64,000 nt of DNA. Origin: Lunularia cruciata. Its lineage: Eukaryota; Streptophyta; Marchantiopsida; Lunulariales; Lunulariaceae. How positions within the stretch are numbered: the first letter of the stretch is position 1; every line of letters starts with the position of its first letter. The position numbers and the translations under genes were made by a program. Below the pieces are notes generated by a model, which worked only from the letters and a program-made list of their open reading frames with translations, was not told where the DNA came from and made no database searches. The DNA is taken from positions 25,606,001 to 25,670,000 of the forward strand of contig OX419760.1 in assembly GCA_948567375.1 (NCBI GenBank), written 5' to 3'. Below, piece by piece: positions 53,998 to 64,000 of this stretch.

Positions 53998-54049
53998 GCC
54001 AATAGTGTACTCCTCTTGGAGGGCAAGCCAAGAGGAGTATACTATTGGC
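53998..54049. repeat. Inverted repeat (hairpin) in the LINE region
   Basis: Arms 53998-54019 and 54028-54049 pair over 22 bases with one mismatch around an 8-nt loop AGGGCAAG. Arm core: ACTCCTCTTGG / CCAAGAGGAGT. Confidence 0.88.
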
Positions 54050-54469
54050 ACCCAATGTTGCAACCAAGTGGATTGTAGAGTCTCTATAGCCCCAAGCCTT
54101 ACCCCTAGAGAATAAGCACCTCCACCACTCCTTGATGCAAGGTCAGGTAAAGGAGGATAGGTGGGCAGCCCAAGTGCTCTCACTCTCCCGGCCAACACTC
54201 TTCTCCTCCAACACCTTATCAGACTTATAGACCTTACATCCTTTGGCCAACAAGGAACTTCCTTTGTTCCTCCATGATTATCAACCATACAAGGAGTTAC
54301 AACTAATAGAGTCTTTTTTGGCCATGCTCCACTCTCTATGCTTCATAGTAAGAGGGTCATAAGGGTTAGTGTTTGAGAATCTATGGAATTGCCTCTTCCT
54401 AGATGCTCCAGATTCAGGTTTTCCTCTTCTCTTTGCTTTTGTTTGCAAATAGCCTCTAGACATGTGCTC

Positions 54470-55075
54470 CCTAGAGCACCTTGTCTATTTGAAACTTCTT
54501 ATCTCCTTGCTCTCTCAAAGGAGACCTCAATTGTGTGCCCTATTTCCATTGGGGATGTGTTTTTATGTTTGGTCTCTTGTACTATTTGCTTACAATTGAG
54601 GCAGTCTTTTTCTTTTTGTCTTCTTGTCAATTTTCTATGGCTACTCTAGGGGGGTGCAAGACAATTATTGTGATGATTTGAGCATCCTTGGCCATTCATC
54701 CAAATTGGGTAGTGGTTCAAGTTGATATCTCAAATGGCTTCAATACCATCCCTTGTCCAGCATTGTTTCATGCCCTTCACTCAACTTCCAATAAGAACCA
54801 ATCCTTGATCCCATTTGTATGTGATTTCTATGGGATTGAGATACCCCTATTCTATAGCCACCATATAGCCACAAGAGAGTTGTTGTAAGTGACATCAGCT
54901 GAGGGCACACCACAAGGGGATCTCCTAGGGGGCCCTCTCTTTGCCATATGCATTATATGGCTTTAAGAAAGGTTGTAGCACTTTTTTGTCTTGTATTTCC
55001 CATCCATCTTGGATGACACTCATATTCTATGCCCAATGAAGGATGTCACTAGAGTGGTGTCTTCTTTCATATTCA
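54470..55075 (+). pseudogene. LINE reverse transcriptase core
   Basis: The catalytic core of the non-LTR RT. The first Asp is at about 54719 (QVDISN), the GTPQGD-LGGPLF segment at 54904-54945, and the LDD-T box at about 55009-55020 (usual form A-D-D-T). 54688-54888 is open; the same frame continues after TAA at about 54886 through the GTPQGD motif and, after another stop, the DD box. Frame consistency across 350 bases shows only light decay of this core compared with its flanks. Confidence 0.75.
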
Positions 55076-56580
55076 GCTTATAAGCCTTGGGTTTACAAGT
55101 CCAAACTTGTGAATGCAAGGTCTAGAGCCCCCACATTATGTCCTCACTCCCTTTGACGTCCCACTAGGACTCCAGTTCCTCATTGGTGGATTGCAAGTTT
55201 TGGGCTCTCCTTTGAGCCAAGAGGACTTTTGTGGTTGATTCAATATCCAACACTTTAGTGTGTGCAACAGCTCAAGCTCAATTGCTTCCTAGGTTGGGTA
55301 ATACCCAAGTGGCTTACTCCAATGTTACTTGATGTTACCTCCCTTGGGCTTCATGTTCATGCCTATAGAGGCATTATTGACACATTGTAGATGTTTGATA
55401 GTACTATATGTCATACTTTCTCCATACTATTAGGGCCATGTATGCTCCCACATTTATCAAATGAGTGGGGTAGTTAGTAATTAGCTCTCTCCATAGTCAA
55501 GGGTGGTTGCAACTTCATAGAGCAAGAAGTCATAGCACTAGCAGTATATATTAGTGCTTGGCTCTAGTCGTCCCTTGTTTAGCAAATAGGTTTGTATATT
55601 AGAGCCGTCCATTCTTGTTAGGACCTATCATAACAATGGATTCAAGCAAGTATGACTTCCAAGCATATTTTTGATTGGCTCATCATGACCTATTCCCATG
55701 CCCTGCTTGCATGCTCATCTCTCTTCAAGTTTATTGACTTTCTCCCTCAATTCTAAGAAGCTCCAAGTAGACCTCAATGAGAGTATGCCCACTCACACAT
55801 TTACTAACATCCTCATTAATGTGCCTCTATTGGATAGAGCTAGGATCCTCTCTTGCGGGGAGGGAAAGGCCCAAAATTGTGGCTCTAGGCTTCACCCTCG
55901 ATTGATGACTTCCTTTTACTTCCATGGAGTTTACCATTGCACTACAACTAAGGTTGGGGCTCCCACATCCAGCTCTAATAGGCCTTCAGGCCCAATGCAC
56001 ATGTGGTTCCCCATATGACATGCAAGAGGTATACTTTTTACAATGTGTATTAGGAAGGAAGCTCACTTGAGTCCATGATGCTGTTCAGGATACCATTGCT
56101 CAAATTTTTACAAGCTACATGGGCCTAGGTTTAGATTGAGAGATGGTTGGACCTACCAAGACCACCTATCCATTGGGTGCAAGTGGATATTGAATTTCAT
56201 ATGTGGTGGTGGTGGTGAACCCTCTACAAGTAGAGTCATTGGCATGAGCAGGTATACAAGTGGGAGCAATGGTGACCATTGCCTCTAGGGGCAAGGAGGA
56301 CCAATATGCACCCAAGCTATCCTCAAATTCTTTTGTTGTCCTAGTGATTGCAATTTTTGGGCACCTACATTACCATTTTGAAGAGCTTCTCAAGGATGCA
56401 GCACAAGGTTCTTTGTAAAGGAGAGGAGCATAGGCTGTCTCTCCAGCCATGCTCACATCCTATTACCGATAGCACATTTCAATCAATTTGCAATGCGCTC
56501 AAGCTTTGGATCTACACCAAAGGGCAGTTGTTGTAGGCACACCCAACACTACTAGGGTCAATATACCATTGGCTGACCTC

Positions 56581-57600
56581 TACCACACTGTTCAGGAGTA
56601 GGCTTCCCTCTCCCTAGTTTCCTTTTTTCCATGGGCTGCCTTTGGGCCCTTCTTTGGTTTGCCTTGTTGTTTGCACTCTTGGTTCCTTTTGCACCTGTTT
56701 GTGCCTTGTACTCCTATCCACTTTCATGTGGGGTAAGAAGGAAGTGAGTCAATGCTGGCAAGGGAATGGTAATGAATGTGGTCACTTTTTGCATATGATT
56801 TCCCTACCTGGTTAATGGTAAATACTTAGCATGGATACATGAGAGCTTTGTAAGATAATCAAATTTCTTAGACTAAGAATTTTGATTAGTTTTTAATTTT
56901 ACTACATTGTAGTAAACAAGAGCAGGTAGACACTATCTGTCAAATTATTGGATCAGTAAACAATTTATTTAATTAAATCTGGACAGTTCCTAATGTTTTG
57001 GACATTTCAAGATCAAAAGTTACCAGATTCATTTAGATTCAATAATTAATAGGTTTAGTTTGAACTATTTGGACATTTGAAATAAGATTCTGGATCCAAA
57101 TTATATATAAGAATAATAATATTTTATATTTTATATCCATTTCAATTGAAATATAAATTATAAAATTATAAACATATGTCAAGAAATTTGTAATAAAAAA
57201 TAGATTGGACAAGGAAAATTTTAAGTAAATTCAAAATATTATAAAAATCACTAAAGTATAAAAATTACATCTTATTAAATGAGAAATTCTAAAATCTCAA
57301 ATAAAAGATTAAGAATAAACTTAAACTTTATTTTCAAACAGATTAATAGTAAAAATAATTTCCAAATAAACCAAAAGGTCGCAGCAAAAAAAATAATTTT
57401 TACTTAAAATATATATGGCATTAACTATTTTATTGTATCTTTTACTTGGACTTGGGAAAAAAGAAATCTAGAGCTATTTGCTTCGGTCATTGAGTTATTT
57501 TGATCATTTATTGTTCTATATTATAGAATCAGATAGAATCAAATAGAAAATCATCTCATAGAATCAGATAATAGCATCTCCACTCACAACGATTTAACAT
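56581..57600. other. AT-rich spacer
   Basis: From about 56850 the sequence is strongly AT-rich with short A and T runs. I see no gene, terminal repeat or tandem array in it. Confidence 0.55.
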
Positions 57601-60600
57601 TCTATTTAACCTTATCAAAACTTATCCTTTATAACACAATCATCAAATCGCTGCACATGGGAAATGGCTAGTGATAAAGACCTTGAACACCAAGTAGAGA
57701 CGAAAAATTTCCGTTTTTTATCCCATTCCTCTGTCTCTTGGTTAGCAGGCGGATACCTGATGGCCTTGCAGGCTGCTGCCGGGTCCAAGTAATAAAACAC
57801 TAGAGCATTGGATAGCACTCCGGTGGAGGCCGTGCCGCATTTCCCTCTTGATTTAGTTCAGATTCTCTTCCAGTACCTCAATAGTTCTCAAGCGTGCCGG
57901 AGTCAAGTCTATGGACTCCAAGAACTTGCTACATAATATTGTTTGATGGGCCTGTCCAAGGTGGCCTTCTAGGACCTTACAATTTACTGCTTTTGGCATT
58001 AAGGTTAGTTGGAAGAGTGAAAAGATATTGTGGGATGGCTATCAAAAACTGCTAGTGACTTGAATCTTAAAGACTTACTGTGACACACAAACATGAAGAG
58101 TGAGAATGCCTAAAGCTGGTGATGGTTAATCCACTTAGAGGGTGACATCTTATCTCTTAGTTGCTGTCGGAGAAGGTATTGGGTGTTCAGTAGGGATTCA
58201 TGCACAGAGATCAAAGAGACATTAGTTAAATGATACTTTGGATGGCACCACTCCATTAATAATTTGTTATAGTTGATGATCTAGTGACAGTGATCTTCTT
58301 TCCCTACTGATTGAATAAAGGCAAAAATTTCTACATGGTAAATTATAAGTATTATTCTCTGAATGATAGCCGTCCAATAGCATGGCATAAATTTTCATTT
58401 TGGACATCCTCCAATGGAATGGCATAATTGTTCATTTGGAAGAATAACTAAAATCTATATTTATAATCAGGTTTATTGAAATTATTTGGTTTAATGAGGA
58501 TAGATATTAAGAGTTAAATAAACTTAGAGATTTTGGTCCAAGAAGAAGCAAACATACAAAGTTTGGATAAAGATGTAACTGACAATATATTAAAATCTAG
58601 AATCGAAGTCAGATGAACTTGAAGATGACGAGATAACTTTATATCCAATAAGAGAAATGTAGAAGAGTTTAGTGACCTCATCATTTACTTGCACAAACAA
58701 CGGTTATTGGAATTTAGAATACTCAATTTCAGATAGGAAGTTGAAGACCAGAGCCTTGGGTCTTAATTTGATCTACACGTCTCAAGTGAGTTTGGAGTTT
58801 CTCTATATCTTACAAAATAATCATTATAGTGAAGGGTATTTCCCAATATTTTTACTCTGTTTTAAAGCACTGATCAAGATTATTCCAGGAAAACCATGAC
58901 CAAGGACTTATGGTAGTTGTACTAATTGGCTAAAGGAAAAACTTTTGAAGAACTAAGTGGGGAACGCTGCCTCACTGTTGGGGATGTATCTCCTAAAATA
59001 AATGTATTTAATCTTAGTATCATCGGGATGCACTCGTCAAGGATTTGACGAATTGCAAGCTTTAATAACTTAGATAATCATCTTCAATTCTCTCGTGTTC
59101 TCTTTAAGGTGATAGCATTAGCTAATATAAAAGACAAATAATTCAAACCATCAAGTATATTAGCTAGATTTGAAAGGGTACATTTTATCCTTGCCAAAGC
59201 AAACTCCATTGCTCTCGTTCTTGGATGACTTTTCACTTAAACTCTAGTTACAAGCAAATTGACCACTAAAACTTTGTGGAAATCATGAGACTCGGGATAC
59301 ATTTTCAAATCAACAACTCATAGAATATTTACTTTCTTAATTCTATTTTTCAACGATATATCGTGTAAAATCAATATCTTGTGACTCCATATCTAATCTT
59401 GACATATCTATCACTTATTTTAGCATAGGTTTATACTCAAACCATTTATTAGATTAAGATGAAATAGAGTTGTCAAGTTCATGATGAGCACATTTATGTA
59501 TGGTAACATTTAAGGTACAACTGCTATCTGCAATCTTCCATTTTCATATTCTCTCTATGGAAAATCTCTCTTTAAACCTGATAAAAATAATGTGATATAG
59601 GGGAGATCTATTAGTGACTCCTTATCAAATCAATTAACCTAGTTTACCAGGGTACCCAACTACCGTACTTGACCGCAGATATGATGTTGTGAGTGCCAAA
59701 CAATGTGTTTAATTGCCAACTTACGTTTAAGTGGCAATTATACGACGGACACGCCATGTCAAGCCCAAGGGTGTGTACGAGTCAAAGTGCCATAAATGGA
59801 GTAGTGTAAGTCTTTACTTGAGGAAGTCTGATCAGTGGAAAGCGAATGTCATTTACTAATAAGATCATTGCATTATATATTGCACTATACACAGTCCAAT
59901 TTACTCTCTAGAGTGCGATATTCCGGAGTCCTTCCTGGCCTCGAGATCGGAGTTAAGGAGGCTTTTCGATCAACCAAATATTCACAAGTGCAACTTTTTA
60001 ACGCAACTGGAATTACTCAGAGTTCGGGTTGGGATGTCCAAAGCTACGGTTTAAATAAGTACAACCTTGAGTTGAAATTGCTCTTGGAAGGAGAAAGGGT
60101 AGTTTGATATTAAATTTGAATACAAGTACAAATTTTAGTATAATTACATTTGCAAAGATGTTTGGAATGGGAAAGCTCTGAAGAATGAAATCCACTTCTG
60201 AACAGTGAAATCTATACATAAACATCCGAAAAAAAGACTACCTCCATTCCTCTTTTAAATTTAAAAGTCCCAATATTGTCGGGCCTCTGCCCACTAATAC
60301 GATACGATAAAGCAAATAAGAGCTTAAACTCTCGAGTATAATCATTTGCGAAGTTGCTCCAATATCAAGGTCGATCCTATTATTAGAGCGTTGGCAGAAT
60401 TCACTGAACCCATAAAATAGACAGCAGCCATGAACCCTGGACCCAATAAACAATTCTTGTCATGACCGTGCGCTTGAAACTTGACGCCCGTGCGTTCAAA
60501 AGTAGAAAGCAATAGACATGTGACAATTATTCTAGTTTCATAATGTGTTAAGGATCAGATTCTGTTAGAACTGATGGTGGCATGAACATCTACCATAACC

Positions 60601-60870
60601 TAAAAAGAGAACTCTATGACAAAACTTGGAATAAACCACCTAAAGAATGATACTGTACTGTTCATTTCGAACATTTGGAAGACAAGGTTCATATGGTTGA
60701 CAACACATAGGAAGAAGTAAAACAATCCCTTGCCATCTACGAATTGATTTTGACTGAAGATTCTCGTGTCAGAGCCTTAGTTTTGTTAAAGAATTCTGCT
60801 GATTTTTCTTATCTACAAAGCTGATTCTCGTACACATTTGTTTTCTCATCTCTCATTTCTTTACAGCACA
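57601..60870. other. Low-copy-looking region with unassigned short ORFs
   Basis: Base composition differs from the transposon DNA (some CpG, fewer long frames). Frames at 57615-57818 (minus), 58672-58899 (plus, GYFPIFLLCFKALIKIIPGK) and 59835-60107 (plus) are short and unrecognised. They could be exons or pieces of degraded genes. No splice-linked gene model could be supported. Confidence 0.35.
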
Positions 60871-60872
60871 TC

Positions 60873-61142
60873 ATGAGTGTGGCTTCAATGCGGAATCGCT
60901 TGGGCATTCTTTCTCATTTGACACGCAGAATTTTCGTGCTCTTGGTAGCTTTAAGAGGCGTAGGAAATTTACTTATCTTATTATTGTTCTTACTAGGTGT
61001 TCTATATGTTCCTCAGCTCCTTCTTCTCGGGAGTTTCAAGAGTCTACTTAAATGGAGATGCCAGAGTTGTGGAAAGTTAACTCATGATGAGAATGTTCGT
61101 ATGAAACTACAAAGGGATAGAGGGCAGTCCGCGGACAGGTGA
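60873..61142 (+). CDS. Hypothetical short ORF with membrane segment
   Basis: ATG-started frame of 89 codons. Residues 20-55 are strongly hydrophobic (LLILLLFLLGVLYVPQLLLL), followed by a basic tail with a CxxC pair (WRCQSCGK). It could encode a small membrane protein or be the first exon of a longer gene. I see no homologue by eye, and the coding status is uncertain. Confidence 0.3.
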   Translation: MSVASMRNRLGILSHLTRRIFVLLVALRGVGNLLILLLFLLGVLYVPQLLLLGSFKSLLKWRCQSCGKLTHDENVRMKLQRDRGQSADR

Positions 61143-61280
61143 TCAAGATACTTCTGCCTCATAGGTGATACTCGCAGGAGGCAATCAGTCTGGTAGCTCA
61201 TTCGGATAATAAGTTAGCATTAAAAGGGAAAGAAGCTATTTCATGAAGTCTGCACCTGTGATTCCAACAATGGTCCCAAA

Positions 61281-61678
61281 GTACCAATAAGACGTCTCTG
61301 AATCACCTCATTTGTCCACTACCGTCCGCTTGGCTTGGAGCGGCGCCACACTCCAATGAAGGCGAGCAGAACATACAATAAATGAATGTAAAAATGAATA
61401 AATGAATGTATCAATGAATGTTCTACAGTGCACTGCCTGCCGAGGACAAACTGCAGACTTTTCTGCTTTAAACTTTTCTGCTTTTCTGCTTTCTGCTTTC
61501 TACATGACCGCGAGCGACACAGGAGCAAAGCTACTGTGTTCGTCTTATTAGAAATATGCATCGGCGTGAAAAGTAGAGGTTATGTTTAGGTCAGCTGGGA
61601 CGCACTACATTCACTTGCGGCCAAATTTTACGAGCAATGTGACCAGCACAATGCAGATATTCGATATATGAGGACAGA
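61281..61678. repeat. Dispersed duplication, copy 1
   Basis: GTACCAATAAGACGTCTCTG at 61281 begins a block also found at 62921. Shared words include CGTCCGCTTGGCTTGGAGCG, GCCTGCCGAGGACAAA, GTCTTATTAGAAATATGCA and TTTTACGAGCAATGTGA. This copy has extra ATGAATAA-type and TTTCTGC-type short tandem repeats (61378-61425, 61457-61500). Confidence 0.92.
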
Positions 61679-61689
61679 ACGAGTTGGGG

Positions 61690-62920
61690 GAAAGGAAATT
61701 GAAATTTATTAAATATAAAAAAATTTAAAATATATGGGTATCGAAAATAAAAAATAATAAAAAATAGGATGATAAATTTTTTATTTTTATAATTAAATAT
61801 GTTAAAAGAAATAAATAATATTAGAAAATAGCATATTAAAAATTCAAAATAAAATAGGGTTATACAATAAAATAAAAATTATCCATTAAAATAAAGAAAC
61901 GTGTAAAAATTATAATTCATCAGTATCTAAAATCAATTCATTGAATATTGATTTTTAAATAACCATTTTATGAATTAAAAATAATAATGATAAAATAATA
62001 ATTTTAAAAAAAAATCTAAAAGTAATTGAAATTAAGATCAGAGAAGAAAACATTGCCAAAAAATTAATAAAATGAATAAAAGTTAGATATTACTAAGTTA
62101 GATATATCATTAAGTGCGCGTTATGAACACCAAACTTCTAAAACAACCAGTGTAAACAGAAGGCGGGCATAATAAACTTCCCCGCAAGTACGATCGACTT
62201 CGTCACTGCCCAACGTAGTGCCGAAGTAGCTGAGCGTATCCTCGAACCGAGTTTCGATTCGAAACCACATGAGTGCCAAGACATACATAAACGAAAATTA
62301 CATTGCAATGTTGGACTTGTTGCAAGTTAATGTATCTGTCATCTTCAGGTTCTGAGAACTTGAAGTATTGTCGCTGCTGAGAATGAGGCTTAAATACATG
62401 ACTTTGAGCACAAGCGTATCAAATTGTCGTTGCAGGTAGTAAGATATCAAACATCAAACTACTTGATTCTTTCATACTAAGGCCTAAATCTCGTTTTATC
62501 TCTGACGAATTTGCAGGTGCGTATTCCAAACATCGAATGGTTTTTCAGACTTCTCCCAAGCACAAACTTCTCCCATTTCACGAACTCAAAAGTTCCGACG
62601 ACAGGTCATGATTGTCTTTACCATGTGCATGATGAAGGGAATAACCGCTGCTGCCCATCGAGTATCCATGTCAAGAACAAACTACGTCTCTTATTTACTG
62701 CTAGTTCAGCTAAGAGTAGGTCAGAAGGTGTAGGAATATATATTCAGTACCATCGTAAATGCACATCTACATTAATAGATGAACGTTTCGTTGTACCTCC
62801 TAGTGCTTCTCATCTGACAATCATTAGTATGTTGTGATTAGTAACTCAAAGGAGGTTATTTGCAGCTCTATTTCAGTTGACCTCATTGACTCTTAGAATC
62901 TCTTTGTTTTGACTGCGTTT
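61690..62920. other. AT-rich tract and spacer between the duplicated blocks
   Basis: 61690-62060 is extremely AT-rich with A-runs. 62100-62900 is more complex and CpG-containing. A plus-strand frame at 62511-62837 (108 codons) starts within or after an AG-type splice-like site, but I recognise no domain. No supported gene. Confidence 0.4.
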
Positions 62921-63274
62921 GTACCAATAAGACGTCTCTGAATCACCTCATTTGTCCACTACCGTCCGCTTGGCTTGGAGCGGCGCCACACAGCAATGAA
63001 GACGAGCAGAACATACCATGCCTTTTTAAATGGATGCTCTACAATACACTGCCTGCCGAGGACAAAATGCAGACTTTTCTGTGCTGAACTACATGATCGC
63101 AAGCGACTTTCGTGAGGAGGAGCAGAGCTACTGTGTCGTCTTATTAGAAATATGCAACGACGTGAAAGAAAGAGGATTTGTGTAGTCAGCTGGGAGCCAC
63201 TCCATGCACTTGCAGCAAAATTTTACGAGCAATGTGATCAGCACAAGACAGATACTGGATATATGAGGACAGCA
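62921..63274. repeat. Dispersed duplication, copy 2
   Basis: Second copy of the 61281 block in the same orientation, about 1.64 kb away. It is shorter because the ATGAATAA and TTTCTGC runs are absent. The block ends after GATATATGAGGACAG. Confidence 0.92.
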
Positions 63275-63387
63275 GCCGTTCCTCGAACGGGAGATCCAGA
63301 CCTCATTAAATACAAATGAAATACAGATGAAATGGCAATAAAATGAAAGCAGAACTGACTGAAAAATACATGCAAATAGGAGATGAA

Positions 63388-63591
63388 ATCTAATTAACAA
63401 AAAGCATGTATTATAAAGCACCGACTATATATAACTACATGTAGGGAATCTGTGAGCCAATGTGTACTGAGAAAACGAAGAATCAAATCATCTAATTAAC
63501 AAAAAGCATGTATTATAAAGCACCGACTATATACAACTACATGTAGAGAATCTGTGAGCCAATGTGTACTGAGAAAACGATGAGTCGAATC
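63388..63591. repeat. 102-bp tandem duplication
   Basis: TAATTAACAAAAAGCATGTA starts at 63391 and again at 63493. Both copies continue through AAGCACCGACTATATA, CTACATGTAG and CAATGTGTACTGAGAAAACG with only a few differences. Confidence 0.92.
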
Positions 63592-63630
63592 CTATCAAGA
63601 AATCGTGCAGTAAGCGAATATGAAACAACC

Positions 63631-63763
63631 GGAAACAAACTGAATGAACTGAGAGCAAATTGTAAACCGAGACTAATACCGAAATGTACAAACACTTGGA
63701 AACAAACTGAATGAATTGAATAAAGATTGTAAACCGAGATGAATACGGAAATGTACAATCACG
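63631..63763. repeat. 67-bp tandem duplication
   Basis: GGAAACAAACTGAATGAA begins at 63631 and 63698. Both copies contain TTGTAAACCGAGA and GAAATGTACAA. They are more diverged than the neighbouring 102-bp pair. Confidence 0.88.
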
Positions 63764-64000
63764 TAAAAACCTAATCGCAAGGTGAAAGTAAAGTAAAACA
63801 TGTAAAGAAATAGTAAACCATTTGTGAACTAAGACCAATTAGCCGGACATTGACTCATCGGTAGTTTATGAATCGAACATCTGGTAATAAAACAAGTCTA
63901 GGAAAGTAAAGTTTTGTCTAAGATGATTGAAACAATCCCAAGTTCGGGTATGAAATGTTAGATGTAGTTCAAAGAATGGGCGAAGTAGAGCAAAGCGTTA

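Larger units (their letters stand above)
53240..56580 (+). mobile_element. Decayed LINE-type (non-LTR) reverse transcriptase element
   Basis: Plus-strand remnant without LTRs. Its RT has non-LTR style: LALSKETSIVCPISIGDVF (about 54509-54565), then VVVQVDISNGFNTIPCPALF (54709-54768; catalytic Asp in VDISN-FNT), PFVCDFYG, EGTPQGDLLGGPLFAI (54901-54948) and SILDDTHILCPM (55003-55038; DD box). Flanking sequence in shifted frames is Ser/Pro-rich upstream and Cys/His-containing downstream. There are many stops. The ends and any poly(A) tail were not located, so the boundaries are approximate. Confidence 0.7.

Noticed and set aside
60873-61142. Naming the small membrane ORF as a specific gene
   Set aside because: Only hydrophobicity and one CxxC pair are visible; no family could be recognised.
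63128-63838. Minus-strand frames of 73-103 codons at the right end
   Set aside because: They run through tandem duplications and AT-rich sequence; the repeated peptide pattern reflects the DNA repeats.

Overview
The window reads as repeat-rich nuclear DNA of a plant. Most of it is old, nested Ty3/gypsy LTR retrotransposon sequence, with one recognisable host gene: a three-exon cytochrome P450 of plant (CYP71-clan) type at 25.7-27.9 kb on the minus strand. The AT-rich spacers, the CpG-poor transposon DNA beside CpG-containing single-copy stretches, and the kinds of retroelement present suggest a non-flowering land plant (bryophyte grade is my guess). The sequence alone does not fix the species. 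I saw no tRNA, rRNA, CRISPR or bacterial-type operon.

Layout. 1-13.5 kb: family C, a decayed plus-strand Ty3/gypsy element. Its pol carries, besides protease, RT, RNase H and integrase remnants, a C5 cytosine-methyltransferase domain (about 3.06-4.0 kb) and a C-terminal PHD finger (12626-12765). It is interrupted at 5163-11614 by a solo LTR of family A, which is itself interrupted by a minus-strand chromovirus-like element, family B (5696-11451). 14.1-21.8 kb: a complete minus-strand family A element with two LTRs about 98.5% identical by eye, flanking GGTC duplications, PBS, PPT, an extra zinc-knuckle ORF upstream of gag, and a gag-pol broken by two stops and a frameshift. 21.8-25.7 kb: mostly AT-rich intergenic DNA with small tandem duplications and a near-perfect hairpin at 25317-25373. 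25.7-28 kb: the P450. 28-30 kb: unassigned. 30.1-32.3 kb: a deleted family A copy. 32.7-41 kb: family E (plus strand), whose 3' LTR is about 3.7 kb and contains protein-coding sequence. 41.0-41.85 kb: a minus-strand family E pol fragment. 41.85-43.5 kb: a second family E LTR, cut by a truncated family A copy (43.5-45.5 kb). 45.5-46.6 kb: a minus-strand family C fragment. 46.3-47.5 kb: tandem repeats. 47.5-52.6 kb: family F, a plus-strand Ty3/gypsy remnant holding a solo family B LTR. 53-56.6 kb: a decayed LINE-type reverse transcriptase element. 56.6-64 kb: AT-rich, low-copy-looking DNA with duplicated segments and a few unassigned short ORFs.

The most unusual object is the family C element. 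One polyprotein seems to have combined a DNA cytosine-methylation enzyme (writer) with a PHD finger (chromatin reader). This copy is dead: it has stops, frameshifts, nested insertions and no integrase core. The second notable object is the pair of family E LTRs that share a conserved internal reading frame.
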